A stretch of DNA of 48,935 bases from Alphaproteobacteria bacterium (GTDB taxonomy: Bacteria > Pseudomonadota > Alphaproteobacteria > Micropepsales > Micropepsaceae): NCBI GenBank assembly GCA_028865545.1, contig JAGWJY010000024.1:1-48935 (forward strand), in the 5' to 3' direction. Below, piece by piece: positions 16,995 through 26,743 of this stretch (positions within the stretch are counted from its first letter, which is position 1; the number at the start of each line of letters is the position of its first letter). A model generated the notes under the pieces. The model saw nothing but the letters and a program-made list of their open reading frames with translations, did not search any database and was not told the origin of the DNA. Both the position numbers and the translations under genes were made by a program.

Positions 16995-17249
16995 GCGTTT
17001 TTGGACGGGGGCTGGGGAATAGGAAAAGGCCTGGCGTGTTCTTGCGGACGGCCGCTGGGCGCCGGGCCTTTCCATAATTTAATCGAGAATTTAGTCGCGC
17101 GCCGAAACGTCCATCTGCGCCGGCAGGCCGCTCTGGCCATGCGGCAAAAGCCGCCGCGTGCGAGCCCTTCATCGGATGCCGTTTTTTTGCCCCACCGGCC
17201 GCGCTAACATGCCGCCGCCGCGACACGCGGCTGCAGCATCGGGGCGGGT

Positions 17250-17813
17250 ATGATTTTCGTTGAGTTTCTGGTCTTCGTCATTTCCTCGGGGCTGTTCTGT
17301 AGCGAGCGCTTTCGCGGCAATCTCTACGCGCTGCTGTTCGCGGGCGGTGTCGCCACCGCATCTTCGCTGCTGTTCGTCTATCACATCGGTACGATGTTCA
17401 CGGTGCACGCCGCCGTGCCGCCGCCGCCCAAGATCATCCGCCAGGTGGTGCGCGTGCCCGTGGTGCAAAACATCTCCCAGCCGCCGTCGCTGTCGAAGCC
17501 GCAGAACTGCCACGACGACTATCCTTTCCTGTCGCGCCTGCTCGGCCAGGAAGGAACCACGGACCTTGCCTTTCATGTTCTGGCCGACGGCGTTGTGGAC
17601 GGCGTCACCGTCGCGAAATCCAGCGGCTCGGAGCGGCTCGACGACGCGGCGGTGGGCTGTGTGAGGAAGTGGCATTACCTCCCAGCGATCAAGGACGGCA
17701 AGCTCACCGACGTCCCCTGGACGGCGCAGGTGGTGTGGAGCCTAGATGACCCGAAGCCCGCGGATACGACGACGGACGCCGCGGACGCAAAGCCGGCCGC
17801 GGAGAAGAAGTAG
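17250..17813 (+). CDS. TonB C-terminal-domain-like protein
   Basis: This 187-residue protein has hydrophobic segments near residues 1-15 and 25-45, a proline-rich linker with PPPPK and VPVV repeats, then a TonB-C-like domain (about 88-165). The domain contains GTTDLAFHVLADGVVDGVTVAKSSG, DDAAVGCVRKWHYLPA and VPWTAQVVW. Two cysteines (in QNCHDD and VGCVRK) could form a disulfide. A charged Asp/Ala/Lys tail follows. It is probably anchored in the inner membrane and faces the periplasm. No ExbB or ExbD is nearby. The ribosome site is weak (GGGGCGGGT). Confidence 0.75.
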   Translation: MIFVEFLVFVISSGLFCSERFRGNLYALLFAGGVATASSLLFVYHIGTMFTVHAAVPPPPKIIRQVVRVPVVQNISQPPSLSKPQNCHDDYPFLSRLLGQEGTTDLAFHVLADGVVDGVTVAKSSGSERLDDAAVGCVRKWHYLPAIKDGKLTDVPWTAQVVWSLDDPKPADTTTDAADAKPAAEKK

Positions 17814-17843
17814 CGGCGCGCGCAATACGCGCCGTATCGATCT

Positions 17844-17877
17844 TGAATAAGAAAGGGGCCGGATTGCTCCGGCCCCT
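17844..17877 (-). terminator. Intrinsic terminator after groEL
   Basis: A perfect 10-bp GC-rich stem (AGGGGCCGGA at 17854-17863 with TCCGGCCCCT at 17868-17877) with a 4-nt loop lies 27 bp past the groEL stop. A T-rich tail (TTCTTATTC) follows on the minus strand. It may also stop transcripts from the convergent TonB-like gene. Confidence 0.78.
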
Positions 17878-17904
17878 CTCCGCATTACGTGATATGCGAC
17901 TGGA

Positions 17905-19581
<1,677 letters not shown>

Positions 19582-19597
19582 TTAGGGCAGGGGACCG

Positions 19598-19912
19598 TTA
19601 GGCCGCCTTCTTCGAAGCCTTGCGGCCTTCGAGAATGCCCATGATGTCGGACTCCTTCATGATCAGGAGCTCTTCGCCGTCGACCTTCACTTCGGTGCCG
19701 GACCACTTGCCGAACAGCACGAAGTCGCCGGCTTTCACTTCCGGCACGACGCGCTTGCCGTTGTCGTCGAGGGCGCCGGGGCCGACGGAGATGACTTCGC
19801 CTTCCTGCGGCTTTTCCTGGACGGTGTCGGGAATGATGATGCCACCGGGGGTCTTTTGATCCTCCTTGACGCGGCGGACGACCACACGGTCGCCTAGCGG
19901 ACGGAACTTCAT
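19598..19912 (-). CDS. groS: Co-chaperonin GroES (Cpn10)
   Basis: This 104-residue protein begins [14 protein letters not shown] and contains the mobile-loop region [20 protein letters not shown] and [17 protein letters not shown], all standard for GroES. It caps GroEL rings. A short Lys/Ala-rich C-terminal extension (GRKASKKAA) makes it slightly longer than the common 95-97 residues. The start is set by GGAGGCGAGAAGCC. It is the first gene of the groES-groEL operon. Confidence 0.99.
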   Translation of the reverse strand: MKFRPLGDRVVVRRVKEDQKTPGGIIIPDTVQEKPQEGEVISVGPGALDDNGKRVVPEVKAGDFVLFGKWSGTEVKVDGEELLIMKESDIMGILEGRKASKKAA

Positions 19913-19961
19913 GGCTTCTCGCCTCCTAGAGCATTGATATAAAAGAGTTATTTTTCAATGG

Positions 19962-19987
19962 CAGCACTCCGCCTCACAGAGTGCTAG
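19962..19987 (-). promoter_or_regulatory. CIRCE operator of groES-groEL
   Basis: On the minus strand TAGCACTC, nine bases, then GAGTGCTG closely matches the CIRCE consensus (TTAGCACTC-N9-GAGTGCTAA). It starts a few bases after the predicted transcription start and lies about 50 bp before the groES ATG. HrcA is expected to bind here and repress the operon until heat shock; hrcA is not in the window. Confidence 0.95.
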
Positions 19988-19999
19988 AACCATGAGGGC

Positions 20000-20028
20000 G
20001 ATATAGGAGCGCCCGGCCGGGGCGTCAA
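20000..20028 (-). promoter_or_regulatory. Predicted groES-groEL promoter
   Basis: On the minus strand TTGACG (20028-20023) and TATATC (20005-20000) are separated by exactly 17 bp. Transcription would start near 19993, placing CIRCE at the very beginning of the mRNA, the usual arrangement. This is a vegetative-type promoter; no alternative heat-shock sigma element was recognised. Confidence 0.8.
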
Positions 20029-20462
20029 GGGGCTACCAGCGTCTCGTTGGGAATGCGTTGCAGGTCGCGCAGCACGTTCGCAATCAGGCCGTCGAGCGGC
20101 AAATCGTGCTTATTCGAAAACGAATGCCTCAAAATCCGTGTAAGATGCTGAAATAATTATATAATCACCTTCCTTCGCGGCTCGATTTTTGGGAGCTGCG
20201 CACTGGCGCTGCCGCTTCGGTCTGCGGCAAGGGCATTATCCACAATAATATTATGGATATAAGGATGAAAAATAGAACTTCAAGGGGCGAAACCGGACTT
20301 TTCCATTGCGCGGCTGGTGCGAAATCGCCCGCCGGGGCAGAGGGTTTATGAATTGAGCATTATGCCCTTGTCCCCAGTCCAGGAGAGCACCGCTTGAAGG
20401 AGTTCCTGTCGCTGCAAGATCTATGACCGCCAGCCTTTCGGATCACGCAACGGAGTTGACCA
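20029..20462. other. Intergenic region, AT-rich centre, no clear gene
   Basis: Between the groES promoter and the next small gene, 20110-20300 is conspicuously AT-rich against its surroundings and carries an inverted repeat at 20237-20259. On the minus strand a short frame (about 20124-20025) without a start codon encodes a protein-like tail (NKHDLPLDGLIANVLRDLQ) and stops inside the groES -35 box; it may be a gene remnant. No tRNA or known RNA was recognised. Confidence 0.5.
20237..20259. repeat. Inverted repeat in AT-rich intergenic DNA
   Basis: TATCCA and TGGATA arms flank an 11-bp AT-rich spacer. It could be a regulator site or simply AT-rich DNA upstream of the small gene at 20463. No known motif was recognised. 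Confidence 0.4.
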
Positions 20463-20765
20463 ATGACGAAGACCCATTCCGCCGAAGTATATCGGCAAGA
20501 AGGCGATCACTTTCGCTCGGTGAACCTATCCGTCGACGCCGACGGATCGATCCGGTTGCAGGCCCAAGACATGGGTAAGCATGTCGAAGCGATATGGGGA
20601 GACAGCGATTACGAGTTCTGGGTCAATGTCCCTCCCGCGGAAATTCGCAAACTCGCATTCGCGCTGCTGCGGGAGAAATACGCCGGCCGCGAGGGGGCGG
20701 TCGATGAATTCCGCAGTTTCTGCAAACAAGAAGCCATTGAACACGAATGGGGTTCTTACGCCTGA
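20463..20765 (+). CDS. Small conserved-looking hypothetical protein
   Basis: This 100-residue soluble protein has no signal peptide or membrane segment. It begins MTKTHSAEVYRQEGDHF. Its first half looks like beta strands (VNLSVDADGSIRLQAQDMG, then DYEFWVNVPP), its second half like helix (EIRKLAFALLREKYAG), and it ends with FCKQEAIEHEWGSYA. The family is not recognised. The ATG follows GGAGTTGACCA. It is convergent with the halogenase gene. Confidence 0.72.
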   Translation: MTKTHSAEVYRQEGDHFRSVNLSVDADGSIRLQAQDMGKHVEAIWGDSDYEFWVNVPPAEIRKLAFALLREKYAGREGAVDEFRSFCKQEAIEHEWGSYA

Positions 20766-20919
20766 TTAAACGGCGAAAATACCCACAGTGCTCGGCCGCG
20801 ACGGAAAATCGTGACGCGTGTCGGGCTTGTCTTGGCGCAAGGCAGCCGAAGCGCCCATGTCCGCATTCATGCTAAGAGGGCATGCCCGCCGCCGCAGCCC
20901 GGATCGCGTGCGCCGGACA

Positions 20920-22422
20920 TCAGCGCTCCATGATCCGCGTGATGAAGTCACGATGTGAGGGCAGCGACTGCACGGTCTGGCGGATCTGTGCGCGCATGTC
21001 GGCAAGCTGCTTGCGTACTTCGGCGACGTCGTACATGTCGATCAGCGGATCATAGGACCGGGGCATGACGTTCTGGCCGATCAGCACGGCGATCCAGTCG
21101 GTGAACTCGAACAGATCATAGGGCGTGCGCGGCGGGATTCGCGCGTGGCTGCGGAAATATTCGAGACGCTGCTGCAGTGTGTCGGGAATCTCCATGGTGC
21201 GGACGTAATCCCAAAACGGCGTGTCGTTACGTTCGGTGGCGTTGTAGTGGAGCACGACGAAGTCGCGGATGCTTTCGTAGTCCAAGGCGATGTTGCGGTT
21301 ATATTGTTCCGCGTCAGCGGCATCGCCGGACAGCGACGGAAAATTGAGCAGCAAGGTGAGGATGCCGGACTGGATCAGATGGATGCTGGTGGATTCAAGC
21401 GGCTCGATGAAGCCGCTGGCCAGACCGACCGCCACACAGTTTTTGTTCCAGAACTTCTTGCGCCGCCCGGTGGTGAACCGCAGCTGCCAGGGATCACCCA
21501 GCGCCGGCGCGTCGAGATTGGCAAGCAGCGACGCCGCCGCCTCGTCGTCGCTGATGTAGCGGCTGCAATAGACATAGCCGTTGCCGGTGCGATGCTGCAG
21601 CGGAATGCGCCACTGCCAGCCGGCCTTCAGCGCCGTCGCGCGCGTGTAAGGCGTAAGCTCGCCGGCGGTGCCGCAATGCACCGTATAGGCGCGGTCGCAA
21701 GGCAGCCAGTGCGACCAGTCCTCGTAACCTGTCTTCAGCGCCTGTTCGATCAGAAGCCCGCGAAAGCCCGTGCAGTCGATGAAGAAATCGCCGTCGATGC
21801 GCCGGTCGCCCTCGAGCTGGAGCGCCTCGATATAGCCGTCCTCGCCGCGCAGCCGGACATCGACGATCTTGCCTTCGACGCGCTCGACGCCGAGCCGTTC
21901 CGCATAGGCGCGCAGATACTTGGCATAGAGCGAGGCGTCGAACTGGTAGGCCGACGACCAGCTCGAGAATATCGAAGCGGGATCCGGCGACTGTTCGGCG
22001 CATTTGTTGAACATCGACGCCACGGCGCACAGCGAATATTCGTCGAGGGAGGTAGTGTCGCCGAGCTGGCGCAGCTTCAGCCAATACTGATGCAGATGCG
22101 CGAAGTCGCGTTTCGTGCCATGGGCGCCGAAGGGATGATAATAGGTGTGGCCCAGCCGCAGCCAATCGCAAAACTGAATCGAAAGCTTGTAGGTCGCCTG
22201 CGTCTGGCGGACGAAGTCCTTTTCGTCGATCCCGAGAAATTGGTTGAAGCCGCGGATCGGCGGCACGGTCGCTTCGCCGACGCCGACGGTGCGGATGTCC
22301 GACGACTCGATCAGACGGATCGCGCAGTGCCTGCCGACCCGGCGCGCCAGCGCCGCCGCGGCCATCCATCCGGCGGTGCCCCCGCCGGCGATGATGATGT
22401 TGCGCGGAAGGTTGCCTGCCAT
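20920..22422 (-). CDS. Flavin-dependent tryptophan halogenase family protein
   Basis: This 500-residue protein has the FAD-binding IIAGGGTAGW (10-19) and the family's GVGEATVPP (47-55). Its lysine in ATYK falls at residue 79, the same number as catalytic K79 of PrnA. The halogenase-specific GWQWRIP (268-274) and FIEPLESTS (338-346) are also present; E343 corresponds to the second catalytic residue. Known members form HOCl/HOBr with FADH2, O2 and halide and chlorinate an indole. Many genomic homologues in sphingomonads and caulobacters have untested substrates. It is last in a minus-strand set with a methyltransferase, an acetylpolyamine amidohydrolase and an LbetaH protein, 109 bp after the methyltransferase. 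No flavin reductase is adjacent. Confidence 0.92.
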   Translation of the reverse strand: MAGNLPRNIIIAGGGTAGWMAAAALARRVGRHCAIRLIESSDIRTVGVGEATVPPIRGFNQFLGIDEKDFVRQTQATYKLSIQFCDWLRLGHTYYHPFGAHGTKRDFAHLHQYWLKLRQLGDTTSLDEYSLCAVASMFNKCAEQSPDPASIFSSWSSAYQFDASLYAKYLRAYAERLGVERVEGKIVDVRLRGEDGYIEALQLEGDRRIDGDFFIDCTGFRGLLIEQALKTGYEDWSHWLPCDRAYTVHCGTAGELTPYTRATALKAGWQWRIPLQHRTGNGYVYCSRYISDDEAAASLLANLDAPALGDPWQLRFTTGRRKKFWNKNCVAVGLASGFIEPLESTSIHLIQSGILTLLLNFPSLSGDAADAEQYNRNIALDYESIRDFVVLHYNATERNDTPFWDYVRTMEIPDTLQQRLEYFRSHARIPPRTPYDLFEFTDWIAVLIGQNVMPRSYDPLIDMYDVAEVRKQLADMRAQIRQTVQSLPSHRDFITRIMER

Positions 22423-22531
22423 GCTCCGTGCTCCCGAGAAGCGGCTTCTGCCCGACGAAGGCGCCGCCGGAAGACGGGCGGCGCAGGCACTATACCGCGA
22501 TTGAGGAGGGACGGCGCAACGTGGATGGCGG

Positions 22532-23296
22532 TCATACCGGCGCAGCGGTTATCGTCATCGAGTCGATGGAGAAGCTGCCGTCGCGCTCGACGCCGAAATA
22601 CGCGACCACTTCCTTGGCTGCCCGCGCCTGCAATGCGCGAATGGCGTCGGCCTGCACCGGCGGCGTCTGCATGCGCGCAATCCAGCTGTTGAACTCGAGG
22701 CGGATGCGGTGGCACGACGGCGTATCCGGTTCGAACCCGGCGTCGCGCAGCATCGCCGCCCACTCCCGCAGCGCGTAGTTCCGCACATGCGAGGGATCGC
22801 GCAGCATCTCCACCGTCTGCAGGAAGGTGTCGAGCAGCGGCGTCTCGGGCGCGAACACGTCCATGAACATGGCGCGGCCGCCGGGCTTCAGCACGCGGCG
22901 GGCTTCCTTGAGCGCGCGCGGCACGTCGTGCCAGTGATGCGCCGAATAGCGCGTCGCGACGAAATCGAAGGAGGCGTCGTCGAACGGCAGCGTCTCGACC
23001 ATGCCCTGCCGCGTCGACAGGTTGGCGATGCCGCGCGTCTTCGCCTCTTGCGTCACCGCAGCCAGCATCGCCTCCGACAGATCATAGGCGACGACCGCGC
23101 CGACATGCGGCGCCAGCGCGAAGCTGACATGCCCGCCGCCGCAGCCGAGGTCCAGCGCCCGCGCCAGGCCGCGGCCGCGCGCGAAGGCGGCGAGGGTTTC
23201 CAAATCTTCGCCTTTCGCATGCACGGCACTGGTTACATAGGCGGCAGCACGCGGACTGAACTGTTCCGACACCAGAGAATGAACCGTCTTATCCAT
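22532..23296 (-). CDS. SAM-dependent class I methyltransferase
   Basis: This 254-residue Methyltransf_11/UbiE-type enzyme has the SAM-binding LDLGCGGGH (48-56), an acidic residue at the second strand (AYDLSEAML) and the motif-III-like LKEARRVLKPGGRAMFMDVF. The substrate is unknown. Its ATG overlaps the stop of the upstream amidohydrolase gene (TGATG), so the two are translationally coupled. With the halogenase it suggests tailoring of a small molecule, possibly an amine; that is inference. Confidence 0.9.
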   Translation of the reverse strand: MDKTVHSLVSEQFSPRAAAYVTSAVHAKGEDLETLAAFARGRGLARALDLGCGGGHVSFALAPHVGAVVAYDLSEAMLAAVTQEAKTRGIANLSTRQGMVETLPFDDASFDFVATRYSAHHWHDVPRALKEARRVLKPGGRAMFMDVFAPETPLLDTFLQTVEMLRDPSHVRNYALREWAAMLRDAGFEPDTPSCHRIRLEFNSWIARMQTPPVQADAIRALQARAAKEVVAYFGVERDGSFSIDSMTITAAPV

Positions 23297-24327
23297 CAGC
23301 GGCCTACAAATCCTTCCAGCACGTTCACCGAAATCTCGCCCAGCGCGTCGACATTATACCCGCCCTCGAAGACGAACAGCGTCGGCTTCCTGAGCGCGGC
23401 GATCTTTTCGCCCATGCGCAGATAGTCGACCGGCTTCAGGCGGAACGAAGAGATGGGGTCGTCCATATAGGTGTCGAGGCCGAGCGAGACGAGAAGCACA
23501 TCGGGCCCGAATGCTTCCACCGCGGCGAGGCCCTTCGCCAGTGCCTGCTCGTACAGCGCCCAATCCGTTCCCGCCGGCAAGGGCAGATTCAGATTGAAGC
23601 CTTCCCCCGCGTCGTCGCCGCGTTCGTCGGCGAAACCGAGGAAATGCGGATAGGCGAAATGCGGATCGGCATGGATCGAGCAGAAGAACACGTCGTTGCG
23701 CGTATAGAAAATCGACTGCGTGCCGTTGCCGTGATGATAATCGACGTCGAGGATCGCAGGCCGCATCCCGGCGTCGACGAACCATTGCGCCGCGATGGCG
23801 ATGTTGTTGAGATAGCAGAAGCCGCCGAACACATCGGAGCTGGCGTGATGACCGGGCGGGCGGGACAGCGCGAAGGCGTTCTTGTCGCCGGCGCGGATCG
23901 CCTGCGCCGCAGACAGCACCACATCGACGGCCTCGCGCGTCGCTTCCCATGTGCCGCGCAGGATCGGCGTGTCGGCGCTGAAGGAATAGCTGCCGAGCTT
24001 GGCTTCGATGTCGCCGTGGCGGCCGTCGCGCAATCCGTGCGCCGGCCAGGCCGAGGGCAGGGCGGCGGGCGCGTTCTCGCCGTAACGCTTGCGCCATTCG
24101 GCATGGGCCACGCCGAGGAATTCCACCAGGCCCGCGTCGTGCACGCGCAGGATCGGCGCGTCGTCGAAATGCGTCGGCGCCAGGATCGGGCCGAGCTTGC
24201 GCGCCGTCACTTCGTCTCGCACGCGCTCGACGCGCACGGGGATTTCCACGGCCGGCGCCAACACGCCGCCCTCGAACTGCGCCAGCGGGTCGTGGTGCAG
24301 ATGGATGGGGGAATAGAAGGTCTTCAT
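23296..24327 (-). CDS. aphA: Acetylpolyamine amidohydrolase (histone deacetylase family)
   Basis: This 343-residue protein aligns from memory almost end to end with Mycoplana ramosa acetylpolyamine amidohydrolase. Catalytic features are RPPGHHA with H160 and H161, the zinc ligands D196 and H198 in LDVDYHHGNG, and D285 in SLGLDTYMDDP, plus the transition-state tyrosine Y324 in EGGYNV. Each is one residue off the reference numbering. It would remove acetyl groups from acetylputrescine, acetylcadaverine, acetylspermidine or similar. ATG 24327 is chosen because the protein then starts like the family (MKTFYSP). It begins 5 nt after the LbetaH gene. Confidence 0.9.
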   Translation of the reverse strand: MKTFYSPIHLHHDPLAQFEGGVLAPAVEIPVRVERVRDEVTARKLGPILAPTHFDDAPILRVHDAGLVEFLGVAHAEWRKRYGENAPAALPSAWPAHGLRDGRHGDIEAKLGSYSFSADTPILRGTWEATREAVDVVLSAAQAIRAGDKNAFALSRPPGHHASSDVFGGFCYLNNIAIAAQWFVDAGMRPAILDVDYHHGNGTQSIFYTRNDVFFCSIHADPHFAYPHFLGFADERGDDAGEGFNLNLPLPAGTDWALYEQALAKGLAAVEAFGPDVLLVSLGLDTYMDDPISSFRLKPVDYLRMGEKIAALRKPTLFVFEGGYNVDALGEISVNVLEGFVGR

Positions 24328-24332
24328 TTGTG

Positions 24333-24941
24333 TCAGCCGACCTCTCGGTCCTGCGCATGCCAGCGCGTCAAGGCCTTTGCATAGCGCGGCATGACGTCGG
24401 GCATCAAGGATTGTCCGGCCGGCGGGCGCTCGCGGCCCCACACCGTCTTCGGAAAATCCAGCGCGCATTGCACCGCCCAGATTTCCTCATGGCGGTCCGG
24501 CGGCAGTATATGTGCGGGATCGCCGACCGCGACCCAGCCGAGCGGCACAGTGGTGTTTTCCGGCAGCACGGTGCGCAGATGCACGATGCCGTTGATGCGC
24601 ACCTCCGCCCCCTTCTTCAGCACCGCCTTGTTGAACACGGTGGCGCCGGTGGCGATGAAGACGTCGTCCTCCACGGTGCAGCCGGTGAGATAGGCGTGCG
24701 GCCCGATCAGCACATGCCTGCCGACGGTCAGCGGCGCGCCATAGACGCCGCGCCGCACGGCGTTGTCCATCACCACGCAATCGTCGGCGATGACGATCGG
24801 TCCGCTTTCCGCCGTCAGCACCGCACCGAAACCGATCGAGCAATTCTCGCCGATGGCGACGTCGCCGCACAGCACCGCGTTGGGCGCGATGCGCGATGTT
24901 GCCGATACGGCAGGACGCTTTCCCTCATGTTCGATGATCAT
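24333..24941 (-). CDS. Left-handed beta-helix protein, gamma carbonic anhydrase/acyltransferase-like
   Basis: This 202-residue protein has about six hexapeptide turns (APNAVLCGDVAIGENCSIGFGAVL, then VGRHVLIGPHAYLTGCTVEDDVFIATGATV), the hallmark of LbetaH trimers. The layout resembles gamma carbonic anhydrase/PaaY-type proteins, with histidines H80 (GRHVLIGPHA) and its neighbour as possible metal ligands. A C-terminal helical extension with DRHEEIWAVQ follows. It could be a hydratase or an acyl/acetyl transferase; in front of a deacetylase an acyl-transfer role is tempting but unproven. ATG 24941 follows AAGGAGCGGCC. It is first in the four-gene minus-strand set. Confidence 0.8.
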   Translation of the reverse strand: MIIEHEGKRPAVSATSRIAPNAVLCGDVAIGENCSIGFGAVLTAESGPIVIADDCVVMDNAVRRGVYGAPLTVGRHVLIGPHAYLTGCTVEDDVFIATGATVFNKAVLKKGAEVRINGIVHLRTVLPENTTVPLGWVAVGDPAHILPPDRHEEIWAVQCALDFPKTVWGRERPPAGQSLMPDVMPRYAKALTRWHAQDREVG

Positions 24942-25036
24942 GGCCGCTCCTTTGCCTTGCGTGATTTTCCGCCGCTTGTAGCATAGCGCTTTCCTCGTCC
25001 GGTTGCGGGGAGAAACCAGCGGTGAAAGGACCTGCA

Positions 25037-26158
25037 ATGTCGCCACTCAATGCGGATCTGCTCGACCTACCCGGCGGGCGCGCAAAGCTGCAGACGCCGG
25101 CCCTGGTGATCGATCTCGACGCCCTGGAACGCAACATCGCTGCGATGGCGGAGCACGCGCGCAAGCACGGCGTCGCGTTGCGTCCGCACGCCAAGACCCA
25201 CAAATCGGTGGAGATCGCCAGGCGCCAGATCGCGGCCGGCGCGCTCGGCATCTGCTGCGCCAAGCTCGGCGAGGCCGAAGCGCTGGCGGACGGCGGCATC
25301 GAGTCCATCCTGATCACTTCGCCGGTGGTGACGGATAGAGGCATTGCCCGCCTGCTCGCGCTCAATGCCCGCGTCGCCGACTTGATGGCGGTGTGCGACA
25401 ACCAAATGGTGGCGGCGCGCCTCGACGAGGCGGCGCGTGCCGGCGGCAAGAAACTGAGGATCCTGATCGATATCGACCCCGGCCTCGGCCGCACCGGCGT
25501 TTCGCCCGCCGAGGCGCCGGCCTTGGTCGGTTTCGTGGCGCAGGCCGAAGGTCTCGAATATGCCGGCCTGCAATGCTACGCGGGCCAGGTGCAGCACATG
25601 GAGTCCGCCAACGAGCGGCGCGCTGCCTCGTTGTCGGCGCTCAAGGAACTCGGTGCGCTGCGCGCTGCGCTGACGGCCCAGGGTCTGGCGCCGAAAATCC
25701 TCTCCGGCGGCGGCACCGGTACGTTCGACATCGATCCGGATGCCCGCGTGCTCACGGAATTGCAGGTCGGCTCCTATGTCTTCATGGATCGTCAGTATAA
25801 TGAGGTTTGGCCCGGCGCCCGGGCGCCGTTCGAGACATCTTTATATGTGCAGACCACGGTGATCAGCGCCAACCGCACCGGACTGGCCACCACGGACGCA
25901 GGGTTCAAGGCCTTTGCCACCGACGCGGGTGCGCCGGTCATCGCGCGGGGTGCGCCGGAAGGGGCGAGCTATTTCTTCTTCGGCGACGAGCAGGGCGGGA
26001 TTATTTATTCCCAATCTAAGCTGGTTCCCGGCGACGTCGTCAGCTGCGTCGTGCCGCATTGCGATCCGACGGTGAATTTGTACGGCTGTTTCCACGTCGT
26101 CCGCGGCGAAATGCTCGTCGGAATATGGCCGATTGAAGGCAGGGGCCGCTCGGCCTGA
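25037..26158 (+). CDS. D-threonine aldolase/D-serine dehydratase-like PLP enzyme (DSD1 family)
   Basis: This 373-residue fold type III PLP protein has the PLP lysine K53 in RPHAKTHKS, the phosphate loop SGGGTGTF (223-230), and a C-terminal metal site H341-C-D343 in VPHCDPTVNLYG. The His-x-Asp spacing resembles D-threonine aldolases, which use Mn, more than the His-x-Cys zinc site of eukaryotic D-serine dehydratase, so an aldolase is slightly favoured. ATG 25037 follows AAAGGA; a GTG at 25022 is less likely. It is divergent from the LbetaH gene across 95 bp and may share a control region with the APAH-halogenase set. Confidence 0.87.
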   Translation: MSPLNADLLDLPGGRAKLQTPALVIDLDALERNIAAMAEHARKHGVALRPHAKTHKSVEIARRQIAAGALGICCAKLGEAEALADGGIESILITSPVVTDRGIARLLALNARVADLMAVCDNQMVAARLDEAARAGGKKLRILIDIDPGLGRTGVSPAEAPALVGFVAQAEGLEYAGLQCYAGQVQHMESANERRAASLSALKELGALRAALTAQGLAPKILSGGGTGTFDIDPDARVLTELQVGSYVFMDRQYNEVWPGARAPFETSLYVQTTVISANRTGLATTDAGFKAFATDAGAPVIARGAPEGASYFFFGDEQGGIIYSQSKLVPGDVVSCVVPHCDPTVNLYGCFHVVRGEMLVGIWPIEGRGRSA

Positions 26159-26260
26159 CGTTGCGCTGACGTCAAGCTAACAAAAGCGTTCATGTGCGGT
26201 TCAGCCGCTGGGGTCCAGATTCTCGCCAACGAACAAGGTGGCGAAGAAGGAGAACCCGCC

Positions 26261-26710
26261 ATGAAAAGAAGCGCCAAACTCGCGTTAGGTGCGATGCTGC
26301 TGGCCGGCGCGGCATTCGCTGTGACGACGCCGGCCGCCGCAGGTGTGTCGTTTGGAGTCGGTATCGGGGTTGGGCCTGGTTATTACGGACCGGATAATTA
26401 CGGCCCGCCGGTGAACTGCAATCCTTACAGCCGATTCTACGATCCGTATTACTGCGGCTACTACGACGACTACGATGGCCCGCCGCTCTTCATAGACGGC
26501 GCATGGTTTTACGGCGGTCGTTATCGCGACTACGACGGTCACCGCGAATACTGGATGCATGACCGCTGGTCCCGCGGCGACGACGGATGGCACGGCGATG
26601 GCGACGGCTGGCGTGGCGGTGGCGATTGGCACGGCGATCGTGACGGCTGGCGCGGCGGTGGAGATTTCCACGGCGGCGGTGGCTGGCACGGCGGCGGACA
26701 CCGTCGCTGA
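26261..26710 (+). CDS. Exported Gly/His/Asp/Tyr-rich low-complexity protein 1
   Basis: This 149-residue protein has a signal peptide (MKRSAKLALGAMLLAGAAFA, cleavage near AAA-G28), then Tyr/Pro/Gly-rich sequence (PGYYGPDNYGPP). A small core follows (LFIDGAWFYGGRYRDYDGHREYW) and then a tail of WHGDGDGWRGGGD-like repeats ending GGHRR. The core is related to the next two genes. The His/Asp/Trp/Gly tail could bind metal or form an extracellular or outer-membrane coat. The start is set by GAAGGAGAACCCGCC. The family is not known to me. Confidence 0.8.
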   Translation: MKRSAKLALGAMLLAGAAFAVTTPAAAGVSFGVGIGVGPGYYGPDNYGPPVNCNPYSRFYDPYYCGYYDDYDGPPLFIDGAWFYGGRYRDYDGHREYWMHDRWSRGDDGWHGDGDGWRGGGDWHGDRDGWRGGGDFHGGGGWHGGGHRR

Positions 26711-26743
26711 CGGAAGCCGGCATACTTCGAAAGGACGAAAATC

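Noticed and set aside
21145..22692. Plus-strand open frame of 515 codons
   Set aside because: It is antisense to the halogenase gene; no motif or ribosome site, and it extends past the gene boundary into unrelated sequence.
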